Program-made: the position numbers and the translations under genes | Part shown: piece after piece, positions 1 through 6,497 of the stretch | Layout: every line of letters begins with the position of its first letter | Numbering within the stretch: position 1 is the first letter of the stretch | NCBI GenBank assembly: GCA_964621645.1 | Contig: CAZUMH010000003.1 | Location: forward strand, 1 to 64,000 | DNA from: CAZUMH01 sp964621645 | Lineage (GTDB): Bacteria > Zhuqueibacterota > QNDG01 > JAGLOF01 | Direction: 5' to 3' | DNA length: 64,000 nucleotides | Notes under the pieces: model-generated | Seen by the model: only the letters and a program-made list of their open reading frames with translations | Databases searched by the model: none | What the model was told of the DNA's origin: nothing

Positions 1-119
1 AGTTTGAGGCTAAAAATGTGTAGTTAGGGGTGTCTACTATTCGTGGGTAGGACCAATATAAATCGTTTCTCCCGAGTGTGTTTGATACTGTTTCATGTTT
101 CACTGTTTTTCCGTTTGTC

Positions 120-168
120 GGGCTGTGAAGCCCACCTGTTTTGGTTCCCCCGGACAGGGATGTCCGGG
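120..168. repeat. Two short GC-rich palindromes
   Basis: Two hairpin-forming sequences lie in noncoding AT-rich DNA. The first pairs GGGCT with AGCCC around a GTGA loop (120-133). The second pairs CCCGGAC with GTCCGGG around a six-base loop (149-168). They are the first members of a run of four palindromes that ends at 269. No convincing gene covers this stretch: the small plus-strand reading frame across it has no ribosome-binding site and simply reads through the palindromes. They may be repetitive extragenic palindromes related to the decayed REP transposase at 745-1284, but only the later copies share an obvious common core. Confidence 0.45.
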
Positions 169-202
169 ACGATTAAAACCCTTCGTACAGGACCATTATC
201 AT

Positions 203-230
203 ATAAGGGCGAGCCGAGGCTCGCCCTTAT
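203..230. repeat. Perfect 28-bp palindrome (hairpin)
   Basis: The arms ATAAGGGCGAGCC (203-215) and GGCTCGCCCTTAT (218-230) are perfectly complementary and separated by only GA. On either strand the RNA would form a very stable stem. No flanking gene needs a terminator here, and a weak T-rich stretch follows only on the plus strand. It lies beside REP-type copies, so it is most simply another mobile or repetitive palindrome. Confidence 0.5.
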
Positions 231-246
231 AGTTTTTATATGCTCA

Positions 247-269
247 GTCCCAAACAGGAGTTTGGGAAC
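247..269. repeat. REP-like palindrome, copy 1
   Basis: Arms GTCCCAAAC and GTTTGGGAAC surround the loop AGGA. The core CCCAAAC..GTTTGGG is shared with copies at 689-712 and 1328-1353. The right flank (ACCAGATA) is also shared with the copy at 1328-1353, so these are copies of one element rather than chance hairpins. Copies lie on both sides of a REP-associated tyrosine transposase relic, the arrangement expected of a REP family and its cognate transposase. Confidence 0.7.
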
Positions 270-360
270 CAGATAGAACCAATAATATTAGATTCTTTTT
301 TAATCATGATTTTTTCTTGAAATATACCAAAGTCATGTTACATAATTATTTTTTCTATAG

Positions 361-645
361 TCAATATGATTTATCTTTCCGCGTACTCTTACGTAAAAGA
401 ATCCAGGCGAGGATAATCCCACATAATCCCGCAAAGATGTCCAGATATGTGTCGGGCATACGCCACCACCGCAGCGGATCGTTAATACTCCAATCCAACA
501 TTTCCCAGATTTCCACACCGAAGACAAGCAAAATGGCCCATGTGAGTTTAACGCCGCTGAATCGCATAAATATGAAGAATCCAATAAAATGTATAAACCA
601 GGAGACCCACTGGGTGTAGAGAAGATAGTGGATTATACCGTTCAT
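361..645 (-). CDS. Small hydrophobic membrane protein, unknown function
   Basis: This encodes 94 residues. The ATG at 645 has a GAGG ribosome-binding site five bases upstream. Three hydrophobic stretches (roughly residues 5-30, 33-50 and 68-86) suggest a small integral membrane protein with a basic C-terminus (RKSTRKDKSY). A Trp-rich loop (residues ~47-62) lies between helices two and three. The general look recalls VanZ-like or other small DUF membrane proteins, but I do not recognise the family. It lies in AT-rich accessory DNA between REP-type palindromes, downstream of the decayed transposase and on the same strand. It may be the cargo of a cassette or a chromosomal gene bordering the array. 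Confidence 0.5.
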   Translation of the reverse strand: MNGIIHYLLYTQWVSWFIHFIGFFIFMRFSGVKLTWAILLVFGVEIWEMLDWSINDPLRWWRMPDTYLDIFAGLCGIILAWILLRKSTRKDKSY

Positions 646-688
646 TGGTGCCTCGAATTATTTATGGGATTTTCAAATAGTTATACTC

Positions 689-712
689 GTTCCCAAACTC
701 CGGTTTGGGAAC
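689..712. repeat. REP-like palindrome, copy 2
   Basis: Perfect arms GTTCCCAAAC and GTTTGGGAAC surround the loop TCCG. It shares its core with copies at 247-269 and 1328-1353. A second small palindrome follows at 723-739 (CTGAAAC, TCC, GTTTCAG). Both lie just beyond the 3' end of the transposase relic, so the relic is bracketed by REP-like elements. Confidence 0.7.
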
Positions 713-744
713 GCAATTGCATCTGAAACTCCGTTTCAGCTATT

Positions 745-1284
745 TTATAAAATCAAATCTTTTTTCACTTTAATTATCGAATCATCATCAAGAAAATAAT
801 TCCTCGCTGAGCTGTAGTTCCAATGTTCAGGCTGATCCACATAGCCCCGTCTTACCGGATTGTAATGGATATATTCAGCTTTTTGAGCATACATCTTGTC
901 ATTTTAAATAAGTTCTGGGTGTAATCCTTCCTGCCAGATCTGATATTGGCTTTTAACTTTATATTTCTTTTTATAAAAGGATAATTGATGTAACAACCAG
1001 TCTTTATTGTCATGTTTTAACTGCTGAATAATTTGATTAGCTGTATATTTTCTCAATGATGACATCGTACCAGCTAAATCCGGCGCTGATGCTATAACAT
1101 GAAAATGATTCTCAATTATTACATAATTATATAGATTGAGCTCCTTATTATAAATGCAATATTTTAGAGATTGTACAACAATATCAAAATAGACTTGCGT
1201 AGTAAATACGGGTATCCATTCCGTGATGCTTGAGGTCATAAAATGGATACCTTTTTTATCAAGTATTTTATATCTATCCCGCAA
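745..1284 (-). pseudogene. REP-associated tyrosine transposase (RAYT), inactivated by an in-frame stop
   Basis: The translation matches the Y1/IS200-like RAYT family, single-strand DNA nickases that move or maintain REP palindromes. The start region (RYKILDKKGIHF after a TTG at 1284) is the family N-terminus. NHFHVI is the HUH metal-binding motif and LRKYT carries the likely catalytic tyrosine. The open frame stops at TAA (904-906) just after GLHPELI. The same frame then continues with the family C-terminus: KMYAQKAEYIHYNPV, VDQPEHWNYSSARNYF, ending with TAA at 745-747. One base change (CAA to TAA) would explain the break, so the protein is probably truncated and inactive. REP-like palindromes flank it at 689-712 and 1328-1353. 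Confidence 0.8.
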
Positions 1285-1301
1285 AGTTTATTCAATACCC
1301 T

Positions 1302-1508
1302 TCAAAATAAAGTGTTGAGCACACTTTGGTTCCCAAACAGGAGTTTGGGAACCAGATAAAGCGATTTGGCATCTCTCTCAGTAAGACGATTCCCATACTC
1401 ATCATAATCTACATTTAATTTCATTGATCGATATTTAGATTGATGCGGTCGTGCTGCTGCCTTGAATTTATTGTCTTTTTCATATTGTTTACCGATTGAA
1501 TATTTCAT
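1302..1508 (-). pseudogene. Truncated cassette ORF cut by a REP element
   Basis: A start ATG at 1508 with AAGGAG four bases upstream opens 15 bases past the R' box of the attC-like site at 1523-1659, as expected for the first gene of a cassette. The first ~49 residues (MKYSIGKQYE to RLTERDAKS) look like genuine hydrophilic coding sequence. The last ~19 residues are read straight out of the REP palindrome at 1328-1353 and its flank, so the original C-terminus has been lost. I do not recognise the family. The frame is probably a 5' remnant rather than a working gene. Confidence 0.5.
1328..1353. repeat. REP-like palindrome, copy 3
   Basis: Arms GGTTCCCAAAC and GTTTGGGAACC surround the loop AGGA. 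It is identical to the copy at 247-269 through loop, right arm and the ACCAGATA flank. It interrupts the cassette ORF that begins at 1508 and lies ~45 bases upstream of the start of the RAYT relic. Confidence 0.7.
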
Positions 1509-1522
1509 GTAACTCCTTGATG

Positions 1523-1659
1523 GCATAACGGCCTGCGTATAACCGGCAAACCTGATTTGGCGCGGGCCTTGCCCACAGCAAGCTGTGCGCTACGAATATA
1601 AGTTCAGATGTAAGGGCCGTGATAAACGGCTTTGTCCGTGTTCACGCGCTTGTTATCGC
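1523..1659 (-). other. attC-like recombination site 3 (integron cassette)
   Basis: Read on the minus strand, the site begins with an R''-type box CGATAAC (1652-1658) and ends with an R'-type box GTTATGC (1523-1529). The inner arms are also complementary with offsets: ATAACAAGC.GCGTG against ATAACGGCCTGCGT, followed by AAC/CGG/CAAA matches on both sides. This imperfect, bulged terminal symmetry with box ends of the RYYYAAC / GTTRRRY type is the hallmark of attC sites. The site lies directly downstream of a higBA pair and directly upstream of a short ORF, as in a cassette junction. The boxes match those of the other two sites in the window. Confidence 0.6.
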
Positions 1660-1665
1660 CAAATA

Positions 1666-1971
1666 TCATACCGCTTCGTTATACTCATGTACTTCTTTCT
1701 CGATTTTATCCGCATACCGATCTTCTGCAACATCCAGGTCATAATCCATCTGAAGGCCAAGCCAGAATTGCGGTGACATATGAAAATATTTTGCCAGCCG
1801 CAATGCTGTATCAGGTGTGATACTTCTTTTTCCTAAAACGATTTCATTAATCCGCCTTGCAGGCACACGAATAGCTAATGCAACTTTATTTTGACTGAGG
1901 CCCATTGGTTTTAAAAATTCTTCCATGAGTATCTCACCGGGGTGTATGGGAGGTATTTTTTGCTCGGTCAT
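1666..1971 (-). CDS. higA: HigA-type antitoxin, XRE family
   Basis: This is a 101-residue helix-turn-helix protein of the HigA/VapI family. The IHPGEILMEEFLKPMGLS opening, the HTH around residues 27-50 (NKVALAI..RRINEIVLGKRSIT), and the SPQFWLGLQ segment are diagnostic. It would neutralise the neighbouring HigB RNase by direct binding and repress the operon promoter. It follows higB with an 11-bp gap, the toxin-first order typical of higBA. The C-terminal ~20 residues are acidic and poorly conserved. An attC-like site starts six bases past its stop, so toxin, antitoxin and attC form one cassette. It shares the family but is clearly diverged from the HigA at 2519-2833. Confidence 0.88.
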   Translation of the reverse strand: MTEQKIPPIHPGEILMEEFLKPMGLSQNKVALAIRVPARRINEIVLGKRSITPDTALRLAKYFHMSPQFWLGLQMDYDLDVAEDRYADKIEKEVHEYNEAV

Positions 1972-1982
1972 TTTATTTCTCC

Positions 1983-2264
1983 TCAGTGATAATCTGTAAT
2001 TTCAACATCATGGGCATCTTTTTCCGTCCATCGAAAACAAATGCGCCATTGATCATTGATTCTTATACTGTACTGTCCCTTTCGCTCACCATGCAACGGT
2101 TCAAGCCTGTTCCCAGGTGGAACCTTCAAATCATTCAGTATAGTCGACCGATTTAGCATTCTCAGCTTCCGGAATGCGATTTTTTGTATATTATTAGGCA
2201 ATTTCTTTGAAAATTGCCGGTTAAATATTTTTTCAGTCTCTTTGCATCTGAATGAGGTGATCAT
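1983..2264 (-). CDS. higB: HigB-type toxin (RelE/HigB mRNA interferase)
   Basis: This 93-residue basic protein belongs to the HigB branch of RelE-like toxins, which cleave mRNA on the translating ribosome. Family signatures seen are LKVPPGNRLEPLHGERKGQYSIRINDQWRICF and the closing DVEITDYH. It is the first gene of its pair. The ATG at 2264 lies only seven bases after a predicted -10 element (2271-2276), so the mRNA is probably leaderless or nearly so, and no Shine-Dalgarno is visible. It is one of two higBA modules in tandem; the two toxins share only the family scaffold, so this is not a recent duplication. Confidence 0.88.
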   Translation of the reverse strand: MITSFRCKETEKIFNRQFSKKLPNNIQKIAFRKLRMLNRSTILNDLKVPPGNRLEPLHGERKGQYSIRINDQWRICFRWTEKDAHDVEITDYH

Positions 2265-2270
2265 AAGAAT

Positions 2271-2299
2271 AATCTATAACGTGATGCGTTAAATGTCAA
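2271..2299 (-). promoter_or_regulatory. Predicted sigma70-type promoter of higBA (first pair)
   Basis: On the minus strand, a perfect -35 TTGACA (2294-2299) is followed by a 17-bp spacer and a -10 TAGATT (2271-2276). The expected start point falls at or next to the A of the higB ATG. It lies inside the cassette, just after the R' box of the upstream attC-like site, so the cassette carries its own promoter. Confidence 0.65.
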
Positions 2300-2317
2300 G
2301 CGTTAAATTAATTATTG

Positions 2318-2505
2318 CGATAACGACCTGGCTCTGTGGGGCGGCCGACCGATACAGCACCGAAGCCATAATAGATATTTAAATTAACATACTGCAGTAG
2401 CCGCACTGCAATCAAGTTACATGGTCACCGGCACCTGTCCAAAGCCGAAATTGGAAATGAAACAGATCCGTTGTGGCCGCCTCCATCAGCAGCCAGTTGT
2501 TATCT
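2318..2505 (-). other. attC-like recombination site 2 (integron cassette)
   Basis: On the minus strand the site opens with AGATAAC (2499-2505) and closes with GTTATCG (2318-2324). The inner arms pair as AACAAC.TGGCT against AGCCAGGTCGTT, with one extra base on one side, and a second paired block GGCGGCC/GGCCGCC follows further in. Such a bulged, almost palindromic pair of ends around a variable centre is characteristic of attC. It lies 13 bases past the stop of the higA at 2519 and 54 bases before the start of the next higB, exactly at a cassette boundary. No ORF is present in the ~250 bp it occupies. Confidence 0.65.
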
Positions 2506-2518
2506 GCTTTCTCCCTTA

Positions 2519-2833
2519 CTATGCTACCTGCGTCTTCAATGGATGTATCAATTCATATTCATTCTTTTTCTTCTGAAGTGTATTCCACATATCATAATTA
2601 TTTTGCAGGTTCATCCAGAAATCAGGAGTCGTATTGAAGTACTTTGCCAATCTGAATGCTGTATCCGGTGTCACTGAACGTTTACCCAAGACTATTTCGT
2701 TTATACGAACACGGGTTATTCCTATCGCATCAGCAAGCTGCTGCTGCGTCATATTTAATTCTTCAATATATTCATAACGAAGAATTTCACCGGGATGTGT
2801 TGGTTTTCTATTTTTGGGTAACATGATTATCAT
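2519..2833 (-). CDS. higA: HigA-type antitoxin, XRE family (second pair)
   Basis: This is a 104-residue antitoxin of the same family as the HigA at 1666-1971. It shows KPTHPGEILRYEYIEELNMTQ, an HTH segment QQLADAIGITRVRINEIVLGKR, and FRLAKYFNTTPDFWMNLQ. It follows its toxin gene with a 5-bp gap. The start ATG at 2833 overlaps a possible upstream Met-Ile-Ile run; the ATG at 2821 (MLPKNRKPTH) preceded by GGAGGTATGATAATC is an equally good choice. It is expected to bind HigB and the higBA promoter. Its sequence is similar to its neighbour only over the HTH core, consistent with independent acquisition. Confidence 0.88.
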   Translation of the reverse strand: MIIMLPKNRKPTHPGEILRYEYIEELNMTQQQLADAIGITRVRINEIVLGKRSVTPDTAFRLAKYFNTTPDFWMNLQNNYDMWNTLQKKKNEYELIHPLKTQVA

Positions 2834-2838
2834 ACCTC

Positions 2839-3120
2839 CTAATGGTACTGTACCAATTCAATATCATGTATATCACTATCCTGAAACCTGAAGCATAATC
2901 TCCATGGTCCGTTGACTGATATTGCCCATTGATCCTTTCTGTCCCCGTGCAGTTTATGAAGATGGTTCGATGGTGGAGATCTCAAATCAATAATTTCTTT
3001 TGCACTATGCATCATATCCAGTTTTCTTATAAGCCGTTTTGAAATCTCAGGTGACACACGTTTATGCTTGCCCGAATTCCAAAACTCTTCAAGCCAATCT
3101 TGTTTAAAGCTTTTTATCAT
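2839..3120 (-). CDS. higB: HigB-type toxin (second pair)
   Basis: This 93-residue HigB toxin shows the family block LRSPPSNHLHKLHGDRKDQWAISVNGPWRLCF and the ending DIELVQYH. The N-terminus (MIKSFKQDWLEEFWNSGKHKRV) is the classical HigB opening. The ATG at 3120 lies six bases after a predicted -10 hexamer, so this transcript too is probably leaderless. The distance from the preceding attC R' box to the ATG is 55 bases, versus 54 in the other pair, suggesting a shared cassette architecture despite low protein similarity. Confidence 0.9.
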   Translation of the reverse strand: MIKSFKQDWLEEFWNSGKHKRVSPEISKRLIRKLDMMHSAKEIIDLRSPPSNHLHKLHGDRKDQWAISVNGPWRLCFRFQDSDIHDIELVQYH

Positions 3121-3125
3121 ATCTT

Positions 3126-3154
3126 AATTTAACATGCAACGTTACTCGTGTCAA
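3126..3154 (-). promoter_or_regulatory. Predicted sigma70-type promoter of higBA (second pair)
   Basis: On the minus strand, a perfect -35 TTGACA (3149-3154), a 17-bp spacer and -10 TAAATT (3126-3131) precede higB. The predicted transcription start is at about the higB ATG. The placement matches the promoter of the other higBA cassette. Confidence 0.65.
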
Positions 3155-3174
3155 GTGATTTCTCATACCTAAAC

Positions 3175-3299
3175 AGATAACGGCGGTCATCAGTGGGTTG
3201 GAAACATGAAGATTTTTCATTGACGACTCGTGATTCCAGTAAATTTAAAACCTCACAAAGCCGTGGCTGTTTTCAATCCACTGCATGACTTGGTTAGCA
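3175..3299 (-). other. attC-like recombination site 1 (integron cassette)
   Basis: On the minus strand the site runs from TGCTAAC (3293-3299) to GTTATCT (3175-3181). Its terminal symmetry is the most extensive of the three. The left arm reads AACCAAGTCATGCAGTGG and the complement of the right arm reads AACGGCGGTCATCAGTGG, and the pairing then extends through ATTGAAAA / GTTGGAAA. One or two unpaired bases break the symmetry, as in true attC arms. It lies just past the stop of the TPR-protein gene at 3327 and 55 bases before the next gene, at a cassette junction. Confidence 0.65.
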
Positions 3300-3326
3300 C
3301 AATTAAGTTATACTACAATTAAATAA

Positions 3327-4019
3327 TTATTGTTGTTCATCTAAATATTTTTTGATACTGATTAATAGTTCAGAGCTTTCTTTTTTGTTCGGATTTACTT
3401 TAAGCGCTTCTTCGAAATAACTTATGGCTTCTATATATTTTTGTTGTCTTAACAATGAAATACCTAAATTATGATATGCCCAATCAAGATCAGTCTTAGG
3501 TAAGCCAAGATTTATTGAATTTTTCAATAATAATTCACCTTCTGTGAAATTCTGTCGACTAATCTCAATTGTTCCCATTAAAAACTGTGCGAGACCAAAT
3601 TTTTTGTTTTTATTATAAAGTTTCTTTACAATTTTATATGCATTATCTAAATTCCCTTTATTAAATTCATCACGGGCTGTACTTATACCATCACTATATT
3701 CTGACGCATACATAATTCCTGGACTTGGTGCAATTCTTCCATCTAGCAATAACTGAGGAGCAGTAGTATTTAGTTTATTTACATTATTTTCCAACTCTGA
3801 TATTCTATTGTCTTTTTGTTCAACCGTATGCTGATATTCTTCAATTTGCTTTGACAACCGATCGTTCCCAACAAGCAAAGTATCGATCCTGCTGTCCTTA
3901 TTATTAATTTGCTCTCTAAGTATATTAATATCTTTTTGTGAAGTTTTCGTTTGTCCTAAATATGTAAATACAGTACCAGTAGCGATCAGTAAAATCCCAA
4001 CAATTGTAAGCCAATGCAT
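3327..4019 (-). CDS. Membrane-anchored coiled-coil/TPR protein (cassette gene)
   Basis: This encodes 230 residues. One N-terminal transmembrane helix or uncleaved signal anchor (residues ~3-22) is followed by a coiled coil (about 28-85, heptads rich in I, L, K and E). Two or more TPR-like repeats come in the C-terminal half (about 110-225; WAYHNLGISLLRQQKYIEAISYFEEALKVNP pattern). Such proteins usually act as scaffolds, but no specific function can be assigned. The ATG at 4019 follows GGAG by nine bases. An attC-like site lies 28 bases past the stop, so it is probably cassette cargo. Base composition is AT-rich like the rest of the array. Three palindromes at 4099-4181 lie upstream. Confidence 0.65.
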   Translation of the reverse strand: MHWLTIVGILLIATGTVFTYLGQTKTSQKDINILREQINNKDSRIDTLLVGNDRLSKQIEEYQHTVEQKDNRISELENNVNKLNTTAPQLLLDGRIAPSPGIMYASEYSDGISTARDEFNKGNLDNAYKIVKKLYNKNKKFGLAQFLMGTIEISRQNFTEGELLLKNSINLGLPKTDLDWAYHNLGISLLRQQKYIEAISYFEEALKVNPNKKESSELLISIKKYLDEQQ

Positions 4020-4098
4020 AATTACTTACTCCAGTTATTACTATATATATGTGCTAACATTATATTATCTGCCAATCTCTTCAAAACATGGATGTTCG

Positions 4099-4181
4099 TA
4101 TTTAGAAATATTGTTTCTAAATACAAACATTTTTCTTAAAGTTTCTAATATTAGAAATAAAAATGTTTCTAATATCAGAAA
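4099..4181 (-). promoter_or_regulatory. Three AT-rich inverted repeats upstream of the TPR gene
   Basis: Three related dyads sit in 83 bp: TATTTAGAAA/TTTCTAAATA with a 5-bp centre (4099-4123), TTTCTAATATTAGAAA (4142-4157) and TTTCTAATATCAGAAA (4166-4181). They share the half-site TTTCTA/TAGAAA. Repeated dyads at -80 to -160 from a start codon look like operator sites for a dimeric regulator. No regulator gene adjoins, and low-complexity AT DNA can give such repeats by chance, so the role is uncertain. Confidence 0.4.
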
Positions 4182-4874
4182 TATTTCTATTTCACTCTTC
4201 AATAATTCTTTCAGTTAAAACCAATGCTTTAATTTGATTGTACTTTTATGCGGAGGAATCAAGGTATCTTTCGCGAGCAGACGATACGGTATCAGTTCCA
4301 ATAGTATCGGGAATTGAGAGCGAATATGGGATAAGTAATGTATACATTCATTCCTTGAACAGAGCCGCATCCATTCAAACAGAAAAATGACATAAAATAA
4401 TTACCGTCTGCCTCTTCCCAAACAGACTGCAATGCAGGTGAAAAATGAGAAAAAAGTAGTAATCTATTGGATGGAGTATAGTAGAACAATTATCAAGAAA
4501 ATGCAAGGGAATTTTGCCAGAAGCGGCCATACAGAGTTCATCAGGATGACAATCCCTTCGTACATGCTCAAGAGGCTGTGCCGATTCAGAAAACAGTCAC
4601 AAACAATTTAGTTTGAGTATCCTCCACCATGTACTGTAATAAAACTTCTTGACTTAGAGCGGTATATTTATTACAATTTAAATATATTTTTATGCCGTTC
4701 ACCTTGTGACAAGTCAACTCTTTCCCAGTTTGATCAAGGTGGCGGTAATAGTGCATTTTTAAAAGAAGGACTTGTCACAAGGTCGCGTAAAAGAAATATA
4801 AAAAAAGCGCTGGGTAATCTCTCCGTAGCGCTTCAGCAGTATCAGAAACAGACGTTTTTAGTGTACACGGAATC
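4182..4874. other. Gene-poor stretch with a long inverted repeat
   Basis: I find no supportable gene in these ~690 bases. The only reading frame over 60 codons (minus strand, 4292-4489) has no ribosome-binding site or recognisable features. The stretch marks the transition from AT-rich cassette DNA to the more balanced chromosome. Its one striking element is a perfect 14-bp inverted repeat, CCTTGTGACAAGTC at 4702-4715 and its complement at 4769-4782, enclosing 53 bases. No integrase gene or recognisable attI is seen, although this is where one would be expected at the proximal end of the array. Confidence 0.5.
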
Positions 4875-5843
4875 TCAGGACTCCCCTTTGTTCTTCTTGA
4901 ACAGGTCCAGAAATCGGTCCAGATAATCGTCGAATATGCCCCATTGATCCAGCTCTTCCTTGAGCCGCATCTTGCTCTTGTAGGTGCGGTCGAATTCCGC
5001 CTGCTGAAAAAGTTTTTCAATCCGGAGACGCACCGAATTTGGCAAAGCGTCTTCTTTGGGCGGCACCACATGTTCCTCCGGATGCGGCTCTTCATCTTCC
5101 TTTTCCTCTTTCTCCTTTCCCAGCAGCTTGGCCAGAGGTTCAATCTCCTTCATCTTCTCCTCGGCGTAGAGCTCCAGGTCCACCATGTCGATTTCCAGGC
5201 CCAGCATCTTGGAAAGGATCTCCAGGATCTTATGTGAGGCGCGGGGGAATTCCATTTGTACCGTGAAGAACGGAATCTCGCCCAGCAGACAGATGCCGTC
5301 CATGTTCATTTCCCGGGCAACAGAGATCAAAAGACCGTTCAGACCCGCAATAGTGCCGTCTCCCATAAAGTGAACCTTGAACTGCAGGAGTTCTTTTAGC
5401 AAGTCGGTATTATTGGGAACGGCGAAAACCCGGGGCGTATCTTCAAAGTGCATATCGGAAGGGGCAGCGGCGGTAGTATATATCCGCTTGACTCCCAGCA
5501 ACGTTACCGCATTGAGCAGCTCCTGGGCGAACATATACTCAGCGTGAGGCATCGGCTGCTCGCTGCCGACAAAAAATACGATGTCGTTGCGAAGTTTGGG
5601 AGAATGGTAATAATAGAATTTATTCTCCGGCACCAAAGGCGGTATGATCACCTGTTTGGAAACCTGGGCCCCGGTGGGCGCGAAAAATTCCGCGTTGGCC
5701 ATCTCACCGCAGTATTCCGCATCCAACTCGTTAATGAGGTATTCAACGGCGGTGAGCGCTACTTTTCCCATTCCAGGCCAGGCGGCCAGGAGGCAGGGAT
5801 CTTTCAAGTTGGGTATTTTTGAGAAACTGATTAATTTCTTCAT
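4875..5843 (-). CDS. PAC2 family protein
   Basis: The 322-residue protein matches the PAC2 (proteasome assembly chaperone 2-like) family. It has an early LLAAWPGMGKVALTAVEYL motif, the central ELLNAVTLLGVKRIYTTAA strand-helix, and GTIAGLNGLLISVA followed by CLLGEIP, all typical of the fold. Residues ~235-265 form a charged Glu/Lys linker, followed by a helical C-terminal extension (~270-322) that may be a separate interaction segment. The family's biochemical function in bacteria is unknown; archaeal and eukaryotic relatives assist proteasome assembly. It starts at ATG 5843, 25 bases downstream of a receiver-domain gene on the same strand, with which it may be co-transcribed. Confidence 0.8.
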   Translation of the reverse strand: MKKLISFSKIPNLKDPCLLAAWPGMGKVALTAVEYLINELDAEYCGEMANAEFFAPTGAQVSKQVIIPPLVPENKFYYYHSPKLRNDIVFFVGSEQPMPHAEYMFAQELLNAVTLLGVKRIYTTAAAPSDMHFEDTPRVFAVPNNTDLLKELLQFKVHFMGDGTIAGLNGLLISVAREMNMDGICLLGEIPFFTVQMEFPRASHKILEILSKMLGLEIDMVDLELYAEEKMKEIEPLAKLLGKEKEEKEDEEPHPEEHVVPPKEDALPNSVRLRIEKLFQQAEFDRTYKSKMRLKEELDQWGIFDDYLDRFLDLFKKNKGES

Positions 5844-5868
5844 AACATCCGCTGGCGGCTAATAGTTA

Positions 5869-6339
5869 TCATCCCAGTAATAGTTTGCCGATAATCAATC
5901 CAGCCGTGAATAACAACGGCAGAAGAATCAGCAGTATCCTGTTCATCCGTATGGTCCGTGCCAGACGATGTATCATGTCAGACTTGGCCAGACACTTTGA
6001 AATCTTGGCCTTGAGGTCATCCAGATTGATGGGTTTGACCAAATAATAATCAGCCCCTTCATCCAGGCTGGCCACTGCTGAATCGAAAGAAGGATACCCG
6101 GTTATGATAATAACGGGCAGATCACTTTTAGCTTTGCGGAGCTCTTTCAGCATGGTCAGTCCATCCATTACCGGCATACGGACATCACTGATTATCAACG
6201 TGAAGTCTCCCGTTGCGATCGCATCTAATCCTTCTCTCCCGTTTCCGCGTAAAACAACCTGGTGTCCCCAACGGGTTACCACTTCGGTCAGCAGGTCTCT
6301 GGTTCCTTCATCATCTTCAACGATCAGGATCTTTGCCAT
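5869..6339 (-). CDS. Response-regulator receiver domain with C-terminal membrane segment
   Basis: This encodes 156 residues from the ATG at 6339, which has AGGAGG upstream; an in-frame ATG at 6357 lacks a comparable site. Residues 1-120 are a CheY-like receiver with acidic pocket IVEDDEGT, phospho-acceptor Asp in IISDVRMPVMDG, Thr in IIITGYP and Lys in YYLVKPIN. No DNA-binding or enzymatic output domain follows. Instead a basic linker (RLARTIRMNR) leads to a hydrophobic segment of ~23 residues (ILLILLPLLFTAGLIIGKLLLG) that should anchor the receiver to the membrane. No histidine kinase adjoins. A predicted promoter lies at 6498-6526. Confidence 0.85.
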   Translation of the reverse strand: MAKILIVEDDEGTRDLLTEVVTRWGHQVVLRGNGREGLDAIATGDFTLIISDVRMPVMDGLTMLKELRKAKSDLPVIIITGYPSFDSAVASLDEGADYYLVKPINLDDLKAKISKCLAKSDMIHRLARTIRMNRILLILLPLLFTAGLIIGKLLLG

Positions 6340-6497
6340 GGCTCCTCCTGTACCCAATGATGGTTTGCCGTCAATAAGGATCCATTTGTCTCTGTTGGGT
6401 TTTCAGCGGTATCGGTGCTCTTTTATCGGATTAATTCCTTCAGCACGCATCGCATACTGAAGAACCGTTATCCGAAAGCAAATAACTTATTAATAAA

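Noticed and set aside
43..276. 77-codon plus-strand frame
   Set aside because: It reads through four palindromes and lacks a ribosome-binding site.
4292..4489. 65-codon minus-strand frame in the gene-poor stretch
   Set aside because: No start signal, no motif; probably chance.
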